From a virus, in the IMG/VR virus record IMGVR_UViG_3300032086_002497, positions 1 to 49,882 of that record: a DNA stretch of 49,882 nt; one strand, given 5' to 3'. Position numbers and translations under genes: made by a program. This document shows, piece after piece, positions 43,381 to 49,673 of this stretch (positions are counted from its first letter, which is position 1; every line of letters starts with the position of its first letter). The notes beneath the pieces were generated by a model. It was given only the letters and a program-made list of their open reading frames with translations. It ran no database searches and had not been told where the DNA came from.

Positions 43381-43760
43381 TGCGAAAAAAGGGATTGGCA
43401 AAATTCAAAGAACTGTTTTGGTATAGTGACAGTGAACCCAACGAGGTACTCATCGCACTATGCCATATCATTGCATTACCAGCAGCATTGTGTGTGGACT
43501 TTGACAACCCGTCCGCCTTGTTAATATCACTTGGCATTGGAGCGGGTAGTTTTCAGATGTGGGCAGTATTATGGAACGGGACTTTACGAATGAGACTGTA
43601 TGCTGTACAAATCGCAGCACTCATTGCTGTAGGAACTTGTGAAAACCTTTGGGCAGCAAGCCTACTAAACGGAAGCCGTTTGGGGTGGGTTATCATTATG
43701 TTGTTTGCCATATGGAATACAGTTAGGGTGTATAAGGAGAAATTAGACAAAGCATTGTAA
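43380..43760 (+). CDS. Membrane protein with several transmembrane segments (126 aa)
   Basis: The ATG at 43380 overlaps the previous stop (TAATG), preferred over an in-frame ATG at 43374. Hydrophobic segments: VLIALCHIIALPAALCVDF, ALLISLGIGAGSFQMWAVLW, LYAVQIAALIAVGTC and WVIIMLFAIWNTV, so four membrane passes are likely. Charged ends. It may be a holin-type or superinfection protein; I cannot tell which. The next gene begins at its stop (TAATG). Confidence 0.7.
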   Translation: MRKKGLAKFKELFWYSDSEPNEVLIALCHIIALPAALCVDFDNPSALLISLGIGAGSFQMWAVLWNGTLRMRLYAVQIAALIAVGTCENLWAASLLNGSRLGWVIIMLFAIWNTVRVYKEKLDKAL

Positions 43761-44071
43761 TGGATAATATAACTCAAATAATCATCACTGTTGTTTCAGT
43801 TGCTGGTACCGCCGGTATATGGCAGTTCCTTCAAACAAGGCTCAAAGTAAAGTCGGAGGAAAAGAAGTCTAAAATAGAAAACAGTGACGGGGTGCAATAT
43901 AGAGATGACCTTAAAAACAGAGTTCGTAACTTGGAGGCATTGTTGGCCGCAAGTAGCGATGAGAAAGATGAACTTCGTAATCAAGTGTTAGCCCTTACAC
44001 AAGAGGTATCTGCACTACGGGTTAAAGTAGAGTTCCTTGAAAAAGAAAACGACCGACTAAAAGACAGATAA
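43760..44071 (+). CDS. Membrane-anchored coiled-coil protein (103 aa)
   Basis: One N-terminal membrane segment (IIITVVSVAGTAGIWQFL) and then a long heptad region to the C-terminus (LKNRVRNLEALLAASSDEKD, onward). This resembles an inner-membrane spanin or a structural anchor. The phage also has a spanin-like pair at 8039-8600, so this may serve another role. It is in line with a four-pass membrane gene and a cell-wall related gene. Confidence 0.65.
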   Translation: MDNITQIIITVVSVAGTAGIWQFLQTRLKVKSEEKKSKIENSDGVQYRDDLKNRVRNLEALLAASSDEKDELRNQVLALTQEVSALRVKVEFLEKENDRLKDR

Positions 44072-44074
44072 GAC

Positions 44075-44524
44075 ATGGAATTAAGAGTTATCAGATATTG
44101 TAGCCGCGAAGACTGGACATTAGGAATGTTAATGGAAGACCGCACCTTCTTGTGCTATACGCTTGAGGACGAGCATAGAGAAGAAAAGGTTATGCATGAA
44201 ACGCGTGTACCAGCCGGACGATATCGGATAACATTAAGAACTGAAGGGGGGACTCATGCCCGTTACATCAAAAAATACCCAGACATGCACAAGGGGATGT
44301 TGTGGGTTCGCGATGTACCTAACTTCAAGTGGATTCTTATACACACCGGTAACACAGACGAACATACAAGCGGATGTCTACTAACCGGATTGACATCTGA
44401 TTCAAGCAAAGGATTTATCGGTCGCAGTGTAGATGCATATAAGGCTATATACCCACGCATAGCAGCGGCATTAGAAAACGGGGAAGATGTGTTTATCACC
44501 TACGAAAACTATGACGAACTATGA
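44075..44524 (+). CDS. DUF5675-family protein (149 aa), possible cell-wall role
   Basis: FLCYTLEDEHREEKVMHETR, then VPAGRYRITLRTEGG, VPNFKWILIHTGNT and HTSGCLLTG fit the DUF5675 pattern, whose IHxGNT...GC core recalls L,D-transpeptidase-like folds with a catalytic-type Cys. It is often found among phage lysis or structural genes. An activity on peptidoglycan is plausible but not shown for the family as far as I know. It follows two membrane genes, supporting a role in lysis. Confidence 0.75.
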   Translation: MELRVIRYCSREDWTLGMLMEDRTFLCYTLEDEHREEKVMHETRVPAGRYRITLRTEGGTHARYIKKYPDMHKGMLWVRDVPNFKWILIHTGNTDEHTSGCLLTGLTSDSSKGFIGRSVDAYKAIYPRIAAALENGEDVFITYENYDEL

Positions 44525-44715
44525 GGCCCAAGAGAATAAAGAAAAAATCAAAGGTCAACGAAGCCGGTAACTATACAAAGCCAGGCATGCGTAAAAAACT
44601 ATTCAAAAAGATATTGGCCGGAAGTAGGGGTGGTCGTGCCGGACAGTGGTCTGCTCGTAAGGCTCAATTGTTAGCATTAGAATACAAAAAGAACGGAGGA
44701 GGGTACACATCATAA
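44521..44715 (+). CDS. Small basic protein with SARKAQLLA motif (64 aa)
   Basis: Lys/Arg-rich; MRKKLFKKILAGSRGGRAGQ followed by WSARKAQLLALEYKKNGGGY is a short family common in marine phages and some large DNA viruses. No function is known to me; the charge suggests nucleic-acid binding or packing in the virion. Four-nt overlap with the upstream gene; its stop shares one base with the next start. Confidence 0.7.
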   Translation: MRPKRIKKKSKVNEAGNYTKPGMRKKLFKKILAGSRGGRAGQWSARKAQLLALEYKKNGGGYTS

Positions 44716-44963
44716 TGGCACTCAAGAAAACACAGAAGTCATTAAAGAACTGGAGTAAGGAAGAGTGGACCACCGGTAGCGGAAAACCCTCGTTAGAAAC
44801 TGGAGAAGCGTATCGACCAAAGAAAGAAATAAAAAGATTACGCAAAAAAGGATTGCTTGGCCTTGCAAACAAGATAAAGAAAGCCGCCACCAAGGCTGGA
44901 AAACAGTTTGCTAAATACACAGAATCGACGAAAATCAGAGGTAGAATCAGACCTAAAAAATAA
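44715..44963 (+). CDS. Small basic protein with WTTGSGKPS motif (82 aa)
   Basis: NWSKEEWTTGSGKPS, then GEAYRPKKEIKRLRKKG and a Lys/Arg/Ala-rich tail. This again matches a short family found widely in phages and large DNA viruses (DUF5872-like, by memory). It and the previous gene often occur together. A DNA-binding virion component is a guess from charge and company. Confidence 0.65.
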   Translation: MALKKTQKSLKNWSKEEWTTGSGKPSLETGEAYRPKKEIKRLRKKGLLGLANKIKKAATKAGKQFAKYTESTKIRGRIRPKK

Positions 44964-44967
44964 AAAC

Positions 44968-45141
44968 ATGGAAAAAGTAAAACAATTTTGGACTAACTTT
45001 GGTCAAGGTGTAAGCGTAGCATTTGCTGTAGCAACATTGGTTGCAGAGCAAGACAACCTTCTCACCGGTTTATTCTTTGCGATATTCACCGGGGCTTCTT
45101 TATTTGTAGGCAGTAAGATTTATGAATCATTTAAAAAATAG
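44968..45141 (+). CDS. Small membrane protein (57 aa), holin-like
   Basis: The ATG at 44968 (MEKVKQFWTNFG) is taken rather than an in-frame ATG at 44908 inside the previous gene. Two hydrophobic segments (GVSVAFAVATLVA and LTGLFFAIFTGASLFVGSKI) and a lysine tail give a two-pass topology like a small holin. Leader AAAAAC, with no Shine-Dalgarno site. Confidence 0.6.
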   Translation: MEKVKQFWTNFGQGVSVAFAVATLVAEQDNLLTGLFFAIFTGASLFVGSKIYESFKK

Positions 45142-45146
45142 AAATC

Positions 45147-45248
45147 ATGGCATACGGTAAAGGAATGTCTTACGGGGGCTACGGCACAAAGAAGACTATT
45201 AAGAGAATCAAGCCTAAAGGAAAGAAAGGGTCTTCAAAGAAAAAGTAA
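45147..45248 (+). CDS. Tiny Gly/Lys-rich basic protein (33 aa)
   Basis: MAYGKGMSYGGYGTKKTIKR followed by a Lys-rich tail. Such Gly-Tyr/Lys mini-proteins occur in marine phage genomes near structural genes, possibly as minor virion proteins. The leader TAGAAATCATGG is the same as before the two paralogous genes at 45666 and 46365. The stop shares a base with the next ATG. Confidence 0.5.
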   Translation: MAYGKGMSYGGYGTKKTIKRIKPKGKKGSSKKK

Positions 45249-45364
45249 TGGACTACAAGAAATTAAAAAAGATTTCTGGTGAACTGAAGAAGGCCTCGCG
45301 TATGCATAAGGCCCAGGCAGATAGGATAGATAAGATAATCAAACTATCTAAAAAGAAAAGATAG
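45248..45364 (+). CDS. Tiny basic helical protein (38 aa)
   Basis: MDYKKLKKISGELKKASRMH and a Lys-rich end; heptad-like helix, no known family. The start overlaps the previous stop (TAATG) and its own stop overlaps the GTG of the next gene (TAGTG), so it sits in a coupled chain of three small genes. Confidence 0.5.
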   Translation: MDYKKLKKISGELKKASRMHKAQADRIDKIIKLSKKKR

Positions 45365-45654
45365 TGAAATTCCCTTGTGTTGCATGTGGTGCTTGTTGTC
45401 GCAGAATTTGGTGGGTAGGCCAGGAAGAACTTGAGGCTCACGGCCTTTCTGTAAAAGAAGACGGCTCATGCACAAACTTATTAGGGGATAATTCTTGTGC
45501 CATTTATGAAAGTAGACCAGATATTTGTAGAGTGGATGTTGCTGTAAAGGAGTCCGGCGAAGACGAAATAGAATACTATCGCAAGAACATTGAGATATGT
45601 AATCAATGGATGGATGAAGACGGCATGTCTGAAATGAAAATAGAAGATATTTAA
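45364..45654 (+). CDS. YkgJ-type cysteine-cluster protein (96 aa)
   Basis: Starts with GTG overlapping the upstream stop. FPCVACGACCR gives C5, C8, C11 and C12; further Cys at 36, 45 and 55 (CAIYESRPDICR) complete the pattern of the YkgJ/UPF0153 family, predicted to chelate zinc or an iron-sulfur cluster. Bacterial members are poorly understood; phage copies have no known role. It could modify or sense metal-dependent steps. It should be noted that the phage also has an Fe(II) enzyme, but no link is shown. Confidence 0.75.
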   Translation: MKFPCVACGACCRRIWWVGQEELEAHGLSVKEDGSCTNLLGDNSCAIYESRPDICRVDVAVKESGEDEIEYYRKNIEICNQWMDEDGMSEMKIEDI

Positions 45655-45665
45655 ATTTAGAAATC

Positions 45666-46346
45666 ATGGGTGACCCACGAAGAATCAAACAAAAGCAACC
45701 GGACTACAAGTCCAGACCTATTAAAACGGAAGGTTGGAAAAGCGAAGAGCATTTCAACAGTTATGTAGACAACATTATTAATTCAAAAGGCTTCCAAAGC
45801 CATCCAAAAGCAGAAGAACTTGAGGCAAAGATTCGTATGTTCGCAGAGGCCGGAGCCTTTAGGAGCATAGAGCAACTCATTTTCAAAGACAAGTACTTGG
45901 ATGAGTATAGCGATGCGATGATTACATTTAAGAGAATGGGTGCTGGTGACGGTCCAAATGGAATGTGGGTGCAAAAAGGTATGTCTGTACTAAACGAAGA
46001 CGGCTCATATAGTAAACTTAAGCCAGGAGAAGTTAAAACACTTACTCGTTTGCAGACTGAATACAATCAAGAAGGCGACCCATCAAAGGCAAATTTCTAT
46101 AGATATAGCCCAACACAATATGGCGGAACACGAGTAATCAATCCCTTTGGAAAATACACTGGTGGTGTTAACCATGTTAGCGGAAAGGGTATATCCCTTC
46201 AAGGACGACAAAATTATCTTAACTCCTTAAATGAGGCTACTGAAGAATTAAGCGGTGCAGCCGGCCAGGCTGGAGCGGCTATGCTTGGAGGAGCGGCTGC
46301 CGGAAATGCTGCCGCAAATGCTCAAAGAAAAAAGAATAACCGTTAA
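45666..46346 (+). CDS. Paralogous protein A of a tandem pair (226 aa)
   Basis: Begins MGDPRRIKQKQPDYKSRPIK and shares its whole first half with the next gene (TEGW, a DNYV-like helix, then EELEAKIRMFAEAGAF against EELAEMGAWGSL, W-V-x-KG-x-S-V-x-x-EDG, TLT-LQ-EY). The C-terminal 80 residues are extra and end in a Gly/Ala-rich segment (SGAAGQAGAAMLGGAAAGNA) that could insert in a membrane or pack as in ejection proteins. Family unknown. The leader is nearly identical to that of its paralogue. Confidence 0.7.
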   Translation: MGDPRRIKQKQPDYKSRPIKTEGWKSEEHFNSYVDNIINSKGFQSHPKAEELEAKIRMFAEAGAFRSIEQLIFKDKYLDEYSDAMITFKRMGAGDGPNGMWVQKGMSVLNEDGSYSKLKPGEVKTLTRLQTEYNQEGDPSKANFYRYSPTQYGGTRVINPFGKYTGGVNHVSGKGISLQGRQNYLNSLNEATEELSGAAGQAGAAMLGGAAAGNAAANAQRKKNNR

Positions 46347-46364
46347 TTAATAAAATTAGAAATC

Positions 46365-46856
46365 ATGGGTGACCCACAGAGAATCCGCCAAGCCGGTAAT
46401 GATATGGAGTCTAAACCAATGCCTACCGAAGGATGGGAAGACGAACAAGCATACAACGACTATGTAAGTGGTATAATTACACAAATACCACAAGGACGCA
46501 GAACGCCACAAATCGTATCTAAAATAGAGGAATTAGCCGAAATGGGTGCATGGGGAAGTTTAACTAATCTTCTTTCTCAAAAAGGATTTAAGGCCGCTGG
46601 GTCTTATGTGCGCCAAAATGGAGGCCAAGCCGGACCAGACACATGGGTTGATAAAGGCTTTTCTGTAATAGGAGAAGACGGTAAATTCCATTTGGTGGAC
46701 GAGGGAGAAAGCAAAACACTGACCTCGCTACAAGATGAGTATGACCAAACGCACGACCGTACCCAAAAGGGCTACTACAAGAATGCACCTACAAGAGAAG
46801 GTCATGAACGAGTTTTGAACGACTTCGGTAAATTTGGGCCGAGAGACGGACGATAA
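46365..46856 (+). CDS. Paralogous protein B of a tandem pair (163 aa)
   Basis: Same plan as the preceding gene (start MGDPQRIRQAGNDMESKPMP, then TEGWEDEQAYNDYVSGII, EELAEMGAWGSLTNLL, WVDKGFSVIGEDGKF, YEDYR-type Tyr-rich end with VLNDFGKFG) but without the Gly/Ala tail. Clearly a tandem duplication that diverged. Function unknown; probably a virion or infection protein. A bidirectional terminator follows. Confidence 0.7.
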   Translation: MGDPQRIRQAGNDMESKPMPTEGWEDEQAYNDYVSGIITQIPQGRRTPQIVSKIEELAEMGAWGSLTNLLSQKGFKAAGSYVRQNGGQAGPDTWVDKGFSVIGEDGKFHLVDEGESKTLTSLQDEYDQTHDRTQKGYYKNAPTREGHERVLNDFGKFGPRDGR

Positions 46857-46876
46857 ACTCCTTACACTCTTATAAA

Positions 46877-46916
46877 GAAAAATGGCTGACCCATTAGTTT
46901 GGGCCAGCCATTTTAT
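46877..46916. terminator. Bidirectional terminator between convergent genes
   Basis: AAAATGGCTG...CAGCCATTTT with additional ACCCA/TTGGG-type pairing inside forms a long stem with T-runs on both strands (TTTTATTT on plus, TTTTTCTTT on minus). It lies between the plus gene ending at 46856 and the minus gene ending at 46917. Confidence 0.75.
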
Positions 46917-47294
46917 TTATATCCTATTAAGTGCTATCTGCAAGATGTCTTGGTCGTTGAAGTTGCTTATTCGGACAACCGCCACGCCTCCATTGCCATT
47001 AGTGTCGGTAAACAAGATGATTCTATTTGTCCTCTCATCCCCAACAAAGTCTGGATTTGAACCAAGTACTTCAAAGCGGGGGTAGTACTCTTTCATGGTG
47101 TCAAGGAAGTGGCTGATTAGTTCAGAGCCATACAACTTGTAAATAATAAAGTCATCTTCTACTTTCTTGACTTCTGTGCAGCAATCGTTTAATTCAATTA
47201 CTGCGAGTAGGTGGTTGTCCCCGGTGGGGTTTGATGATTGTGCGAATGTTGTCGCAGTCACAAGCGCGAACGCAAAAGCAAAAATTGTTTTCAT
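46917..47294 (-). CDS. Secreted/periplasmic hypothetical protein (125 aa), moron-like
   Basis: MKTIFAFAFALVTATTFAQ is a clear signal peptide with a likely cut after AQ, a common flavobacterial-type site. The mature part contains two adjacent Cys (NDCCTEV) and FEVLGSNPDFVGDERTNRII and a C-terminal beta strand (GGVAVVRI). I do not know the family. The gene stands alone, reading against its neighbours, with its own promoter and a terminator. This is the build of a moron, often used to alter the host envelope. Its promoter is a near-copy of that before 48080-48394. Confidence 0.7.
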   Translation of the reverse strand: MKTIFAFAFALVTATTFAQSSNPTGDNHLLAVIELNDCCTEVKKVEDDFIIYKLYGSELISHFLDTMKEYYPRFEVLGSNPDFVGDERTNRIILFTDTNGNGGVAVVRISNFNDQDILQIALNRI

Positions 47295-47324
47295 AAGGCA
47301 TTTTTATATTTTGGTTGATATAGT

Positions 47325-47354
47325 CAAATATAGTAATTATATGTAATAGTCAAA
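47325..47354 (-). promoter_or_regulatory. Bacteroidota-type promoter of the first secreted-protein cassette
   Basis: On the minus strand: TTTG (47354-47351), 18-nt spacer, TATATTTG (47332-47325), about 30 nt before the ATG at 47294. The flanking about 46 nt are nearly identical to the promoter at 48424-48453. Confidence 0.8.
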
Positions 47355-47389
47355 AAATATTTTTAAAAAAACTTATTAGGGGGTGTTTC

Positions 47390-47422
47390 TTGTAATACTT
47401 GCGACATAAGAACTGATATTTG
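47390..47422 (+). promoter_or_regulatory. Possible plus-strand promoter for the gene at 47454
   Basis: TTG (47390-47392), 22-nt spacer, GATATTTG (47415-47422), which matches TANNTTTG except for the first base. It is about 31 nt upstream of the ATG. Confidence 0.4.
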
Positions 47423-47453
47423 TATATCATCAAGAATAGATAGATTTAGAAAG

Positions 47454-48056
47454 ATGGAAAATATTACACCAGGAGAAAGAATTAGACGCATCAGAGGCCG
47501 TATGGCTAACAGAAGAGCAAACCGCAGAGGAGGTAGAGGACAAAATGTCTCTAATCCAAGAAATATTCTCGGTATGCCTAAACGCAAATTCTACACGAAC
47601 AAAGTAAACGGCAACCCTATAGTACCTAAAACAAGAGAAGACTTCCAGGTTCAAGACCTTCAAAGAGTTGCTTATCAAATGGAGCGAGTTGGAAAAGAGG
47701 TCGCCGAGTTGATGCACAGAAAAGATGAAGGTAAAAAATATTCTAACGCCAAATTAACCCGTTTAATTGCAAAAGGAAACATGTTGGCAAACAAGCACAA
47801 CAACCTGGTAGACAAGTACGGAGGTAATCTTTCCGGCCATGTTACATTCTACGATAAAGATGGAGAGGGTGTTGTTAACGAATACTTTGACATGTTATCG
47901 GGTGAACAGAGATTGAGTTCAGACAAGACTGGCTACAGCGAAGGAGAGGCAAAGAAGAAACTCGACTCACGAGTAAAGTTGTACTCAAAGAATCCGCCAA
48001 GTTTGGTAAACGAACAAAACCTACCACAACCACAAATCATACGAAGAGTGATGTAA
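47454..48056 (+). CDS. Hypothetical Arg-rich protein (200 aa)
   Basis: The N-terminal 45 residues are strongly basic (IRRIRGRMANRRANRRGGRG), like RNA- or DNA-binding tails. The middle is helical with DLQRVAYQMERVGKEVAEL; the rest is mixed and polar. No family recognised. It is a single-gene unit between the two secreted-protein cassettes, with a candidate promoter upstream and a bidirectional terminator downstream. Confidence 0.65.
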   Translation: MENITPGERIRRIRGRMANRRANRRGGRGQNVSNPRNILGMPKRKFYTNKVNGNPIVPKTREDFQVQDLQRVAYQMERVGKEVAELMHRKDEGKKYSNAKLTRLIAKGNMLANKHNNLVDKYGGNLSGHVTFYDKDGEGVVNEYFDMLSGEQRLSSDKTGYSEGEAKKKLDSRVKLYSKNPPSLVNEQNLPQPQIIRRVM

Positions 48057-48061
48057 TAAAA

Positions 48062-48081
48062 AAGAGGGCGCAAGCCCTCTT
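48062..48081. terminator. Bidirectional terminator (GNRA-like loop)
   Basis: A perfect 8-bp stem AAGAGGGC/GCCCTCTT closed by GCAA, preceded by six A and followed by TATTTTTT, so it can work on both strands. It separates the plus gene ending at 48056 from the minus gene whose stop at 48080-48082 lies inside the stem. Confidence 0.85.
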
Positions 48082-48394
48082 ATTTTTTACAGACACCCAG
48101 TGAAGTGTCCCCGTCTTTAAATCTTGTGTAACAGACTACATATCCTCTGTAGTTGTAGTAGTAGTACCTGGCTACTCTATCTCTTTCTCTTTTAAAAGGT
48201 CTATCCTCTTTCAAAATATCCGGAAGGCTTACACCCGATATCAAAGCAAGGCCATCTTCCTCTTCAAGTGTATCGAAGTACTGAATATAAACATCTCCAA
48301 GTTCCAGGGAGTTTACGGTTTCTACAAGTTCTTTAGATTGTGCGGATAGAATCGATGAAAACAGAACCGATAAAACCAATAACAACTTTCTCAT
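48080..48394 (-). CDS. Secreted/periplasmic hypothetical protein (104 aa), moron-like
   Basis: MRKLLLVLSVLFSSILSAQ is a signal peptide, probably cut after AQ. The mature part is acidic at first (ELVETVNSLELGDVYIQYFD) and then basic and Tyr-rich (RVARYYYYNYRGYVVCYTRF), with two Cys that could form a disulfide. Family unknown. Like the cassette at 46917-47294 it has a private promoter and terminator; the signal peptides are similar, the mature parts are not obviously related. Confidence 0.7.
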   Translation of the reverse strand: MRKLLLVLSVLFSSILSAQSKELVETVNSLELGDVYIQYFDTLEEEDGLALISGVSLPDILKEDRPFKRERDRVARYYYYNYRGYVVCYTRFKDGDTSLGVCKK

Positions 48395-48423
48395 ACGGCA
48401 TAAATAATTTTGGTTGATATAGG

Positions 48424-48453
48424 CAAATATAGTAATAATTTGTAATAATCAAA
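48424..48453 (-). promoter_or_regulatory. Bacteroidota-type promoter of the second secreted-protein cassette
   Basis: On the minus strand: TTTG (48453-48450), 18-nt spacer, TATATTTG (48431-48424). Spacing, distance to the ATG and surrounding sequence (TTTTGGTTGATATAG block) repeat those at 47325-47354. The stop codon of the small gene upstream overlaps its edge. Confidence 0.8.
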
Positions 48454-48612
48454 CTATTTTTTCATTTGTTTCAATATACCTACTACTTTTTCGTATCTGT
48501 TCTTATCCCATGAGGTATGACAACAAGCAGCCATAGTATCGGCCTGGCGAATAGCATGGTCTAACGATTTAGACCGTGTCAGTATTTTTGTTGCCAACTC
48601 CATTATCTTCAT
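48454..48612 (-). CDS. Small hypothetical protein (52 aa)
   Basis: An open frame from ATG 48612 (another in-frame ATG at 48603) to TAG at 48456-48454. The product, MKIMELATKILTRSKSLDHA onward, is helical, with two adjacent Cys and a Trp in the second half and a Lys-rich end. No family recognised. It fills an otherwise empty stretch, is in line with the secreted-protein gene downstream and ends at its promoter. Confidence 0.5.
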   Translation of the reverse strand: MKIMELATKILTRSKSLDHAIRQADTMAACCHTSWDKNRYEKVVGILKQMKK

Positions 48613-48680
48613 TTCTCATCGTCATATCACGACATACAATATAGGGAATATGTAAATTAGCACCAAGCAAAATAGACACT

Positions 48681-49295
48681 ATGAATCCAGCATTGTTACT
48701 TTGGTACGGCACTAAATATGTTTTAGGTAGTTTGTTTCCGGAGGAGGAAATGAAAACAAACCCGCCGCGACAAACAAAAGAGGGAGAAGAAAAAGAAGAC
48801 AAGCCAAAACCTTGGATGCATGAAATCAACTATCAGCAATTTAAACGCGGTATAGTCCAGCCGGAGAACAGTGGTCAGTTTAACTATGGAGCGAAAAACC
48901 CACTGTCTTCTGCAAGCGGAGCATATCAAATATTGTATAATGAGCATAAGGACGAACTCCGTGACAAATACGGTATTACTACACGCGATGAGTTTCTACT
49001 TTCTAAAGACGCCCAGGAAGCGATTATGGATGCGCGAATAAAACGATACGAAAAAGATGCATACGACCTATATATGGAGTACAAGCCGCAACTCAAAGAT
49101 AAGTTTACATTTACAGAGGAGGAGATAATGGCTTTGGTTCATTTCGCTGGACGGGGAGGTACTCGTAAATACCTGGGGTCTATCCGTGACGGGAAAACAC
49201 CCCCGCCTATGCCGGGATTAAACCTTACTCAAGAACAATATTTATCAGAATTTAATTTTGGTCTACAAGCATATGATGAGAGCAATGTAGATTAG
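48681..49295 (+). CDS. Lysozyme/transglycosylase-like protein (204 aa)
   Basis: Residues 1-20 include a hydrophobic stretch (ALLLWYGTKYVLGSLF), perhaps a membrane anchor, and 21-45 form a charged linker. From about residue 50, FKRGIVQPENSGQFNYGAKN with E62 and then SGAYQIL (79-85) resemble the catalytic Glu region and the S-x-A-x-G-x-(F/Y)Q motif of lytic transglycosylases. Helices with DAQEAIMDARIKRYEKDAYD and EEEIMALVHFAGRGGTRKYL fit the lysozyme-like fold. It may degrade peptidoglycan at entry or lysis; catalytic identity is tentative. Confidence 0.55.
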   Translation: MNPALLLWYGTKYVLGSLFPEEEMKTNPPRQTKEGEEKEDKPKPWMHEINYQQFKRGIVQPENSGQFNYGAKNPLSSASGAYQILYNEHKDELRDKYGITTRDEFLLSKDAQEAIMDARIKRYEKDAYDLYMEYKPQLKDKFTFTEEEIMALVHFAGRGGTRKYLGSIRDGKTPPPMPGLNLTQEQYLSEFNFGLQAYDESNVD

Positions 49296-49465
49296 TCGCT
49301 TTCTACCCCGTATCTTTCAAGGTCTCGTTGACAAGCCTCTAATATATTGAGGTACACCTTCTTTTTCTTTTTGGTGCGTTTGGCATTTTTGTCTGCGTAG
49401 GAAGCAATGATGTCTATAATCTTTCTGGCTTCCTCTCTTCTTCTGGTTTCGTAGTTAGTTTTCAT
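49292..49465 (-). CDS. Small basic helical protein (57 aa)
   Basis: Start at 49465 (MKTNYETRRREEARKIIDII) is supported by a 4-nt ATGA overlap with the tiny membrane gene upstream; a longer frame from 49540 is less likely. Highly charged with a run of lysines (KRTKKKKKVYL), then LNILEACQRDLERYGVE. No family known. It overlaps the plus-strand lysozyme-like gene by 4 nt at the stop. Confidence 0.55.
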   Translation of the reverse strand: MKTNYETRRREEARKIIDIIASYADKNAKRTKKKKKVYLNILEACQRDLERYGVESD

Positions 49466-49554
49466 TTTTCGTCTTCTCCTTTTCCCGTTAAGTAAATAAA
49501 AAATACCGCCAAGAGATAAGTCAGTATTATTACCATCCATTTAAAGTCTATCAT
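49462..49554 (-). CDS. Tiny single-pass membrane protein (30 aa)
   Basis: ATG 49554 to TGA 49462. MIDFKWMVIILTYLLAVFFI then YLTGKGEDEK: a single hydrophobic helix and a charged tail, typical of phage mini-membrane proteins. The stop overlaps the next start (ATGA). Confidence 0.5.
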   Translation of the reverse strand: MIDFKWMVIILTYLLAVFFIYLTGKGEDEK

Positions 49555-49612
49555 TTCTCTTTGGTGTTAAAGGTTTCATTATTGCATATCGCAATACACG
49601 ATATTTTACACT

Positions 49613-49671
49613 TTGTCACACTATTACCTTACTTATGTGACAACATTGTAAGGTTATGACCTTACTTTTTT
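49613..49671. promoter_or_regulatory. Interleaved inverted repeats: operator, attenuator or terminator element
   Basis: TTGTCACA (49613-49620) and TGTGACAA (49636-49643) form a perfect inverted repeat. Between and after them are ACCTTAC (49626-49632), GTAAGGT (49648-49654) and ACCTTAC (49659-49665), the last pair making a hairpin with loop TATG followed by TTTTTT on the plus strand, a terminator signature. GTAAGGT can pair with either ACCTTAC copy, so alternative folds exclude each other. A further hairpin ATTGC/GCAAT lies at 49581-49595. Located between the lipoprotein gene and the tiny membrane gene. Confidence 0.6.
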
Positions 49672-49673
49672 CA

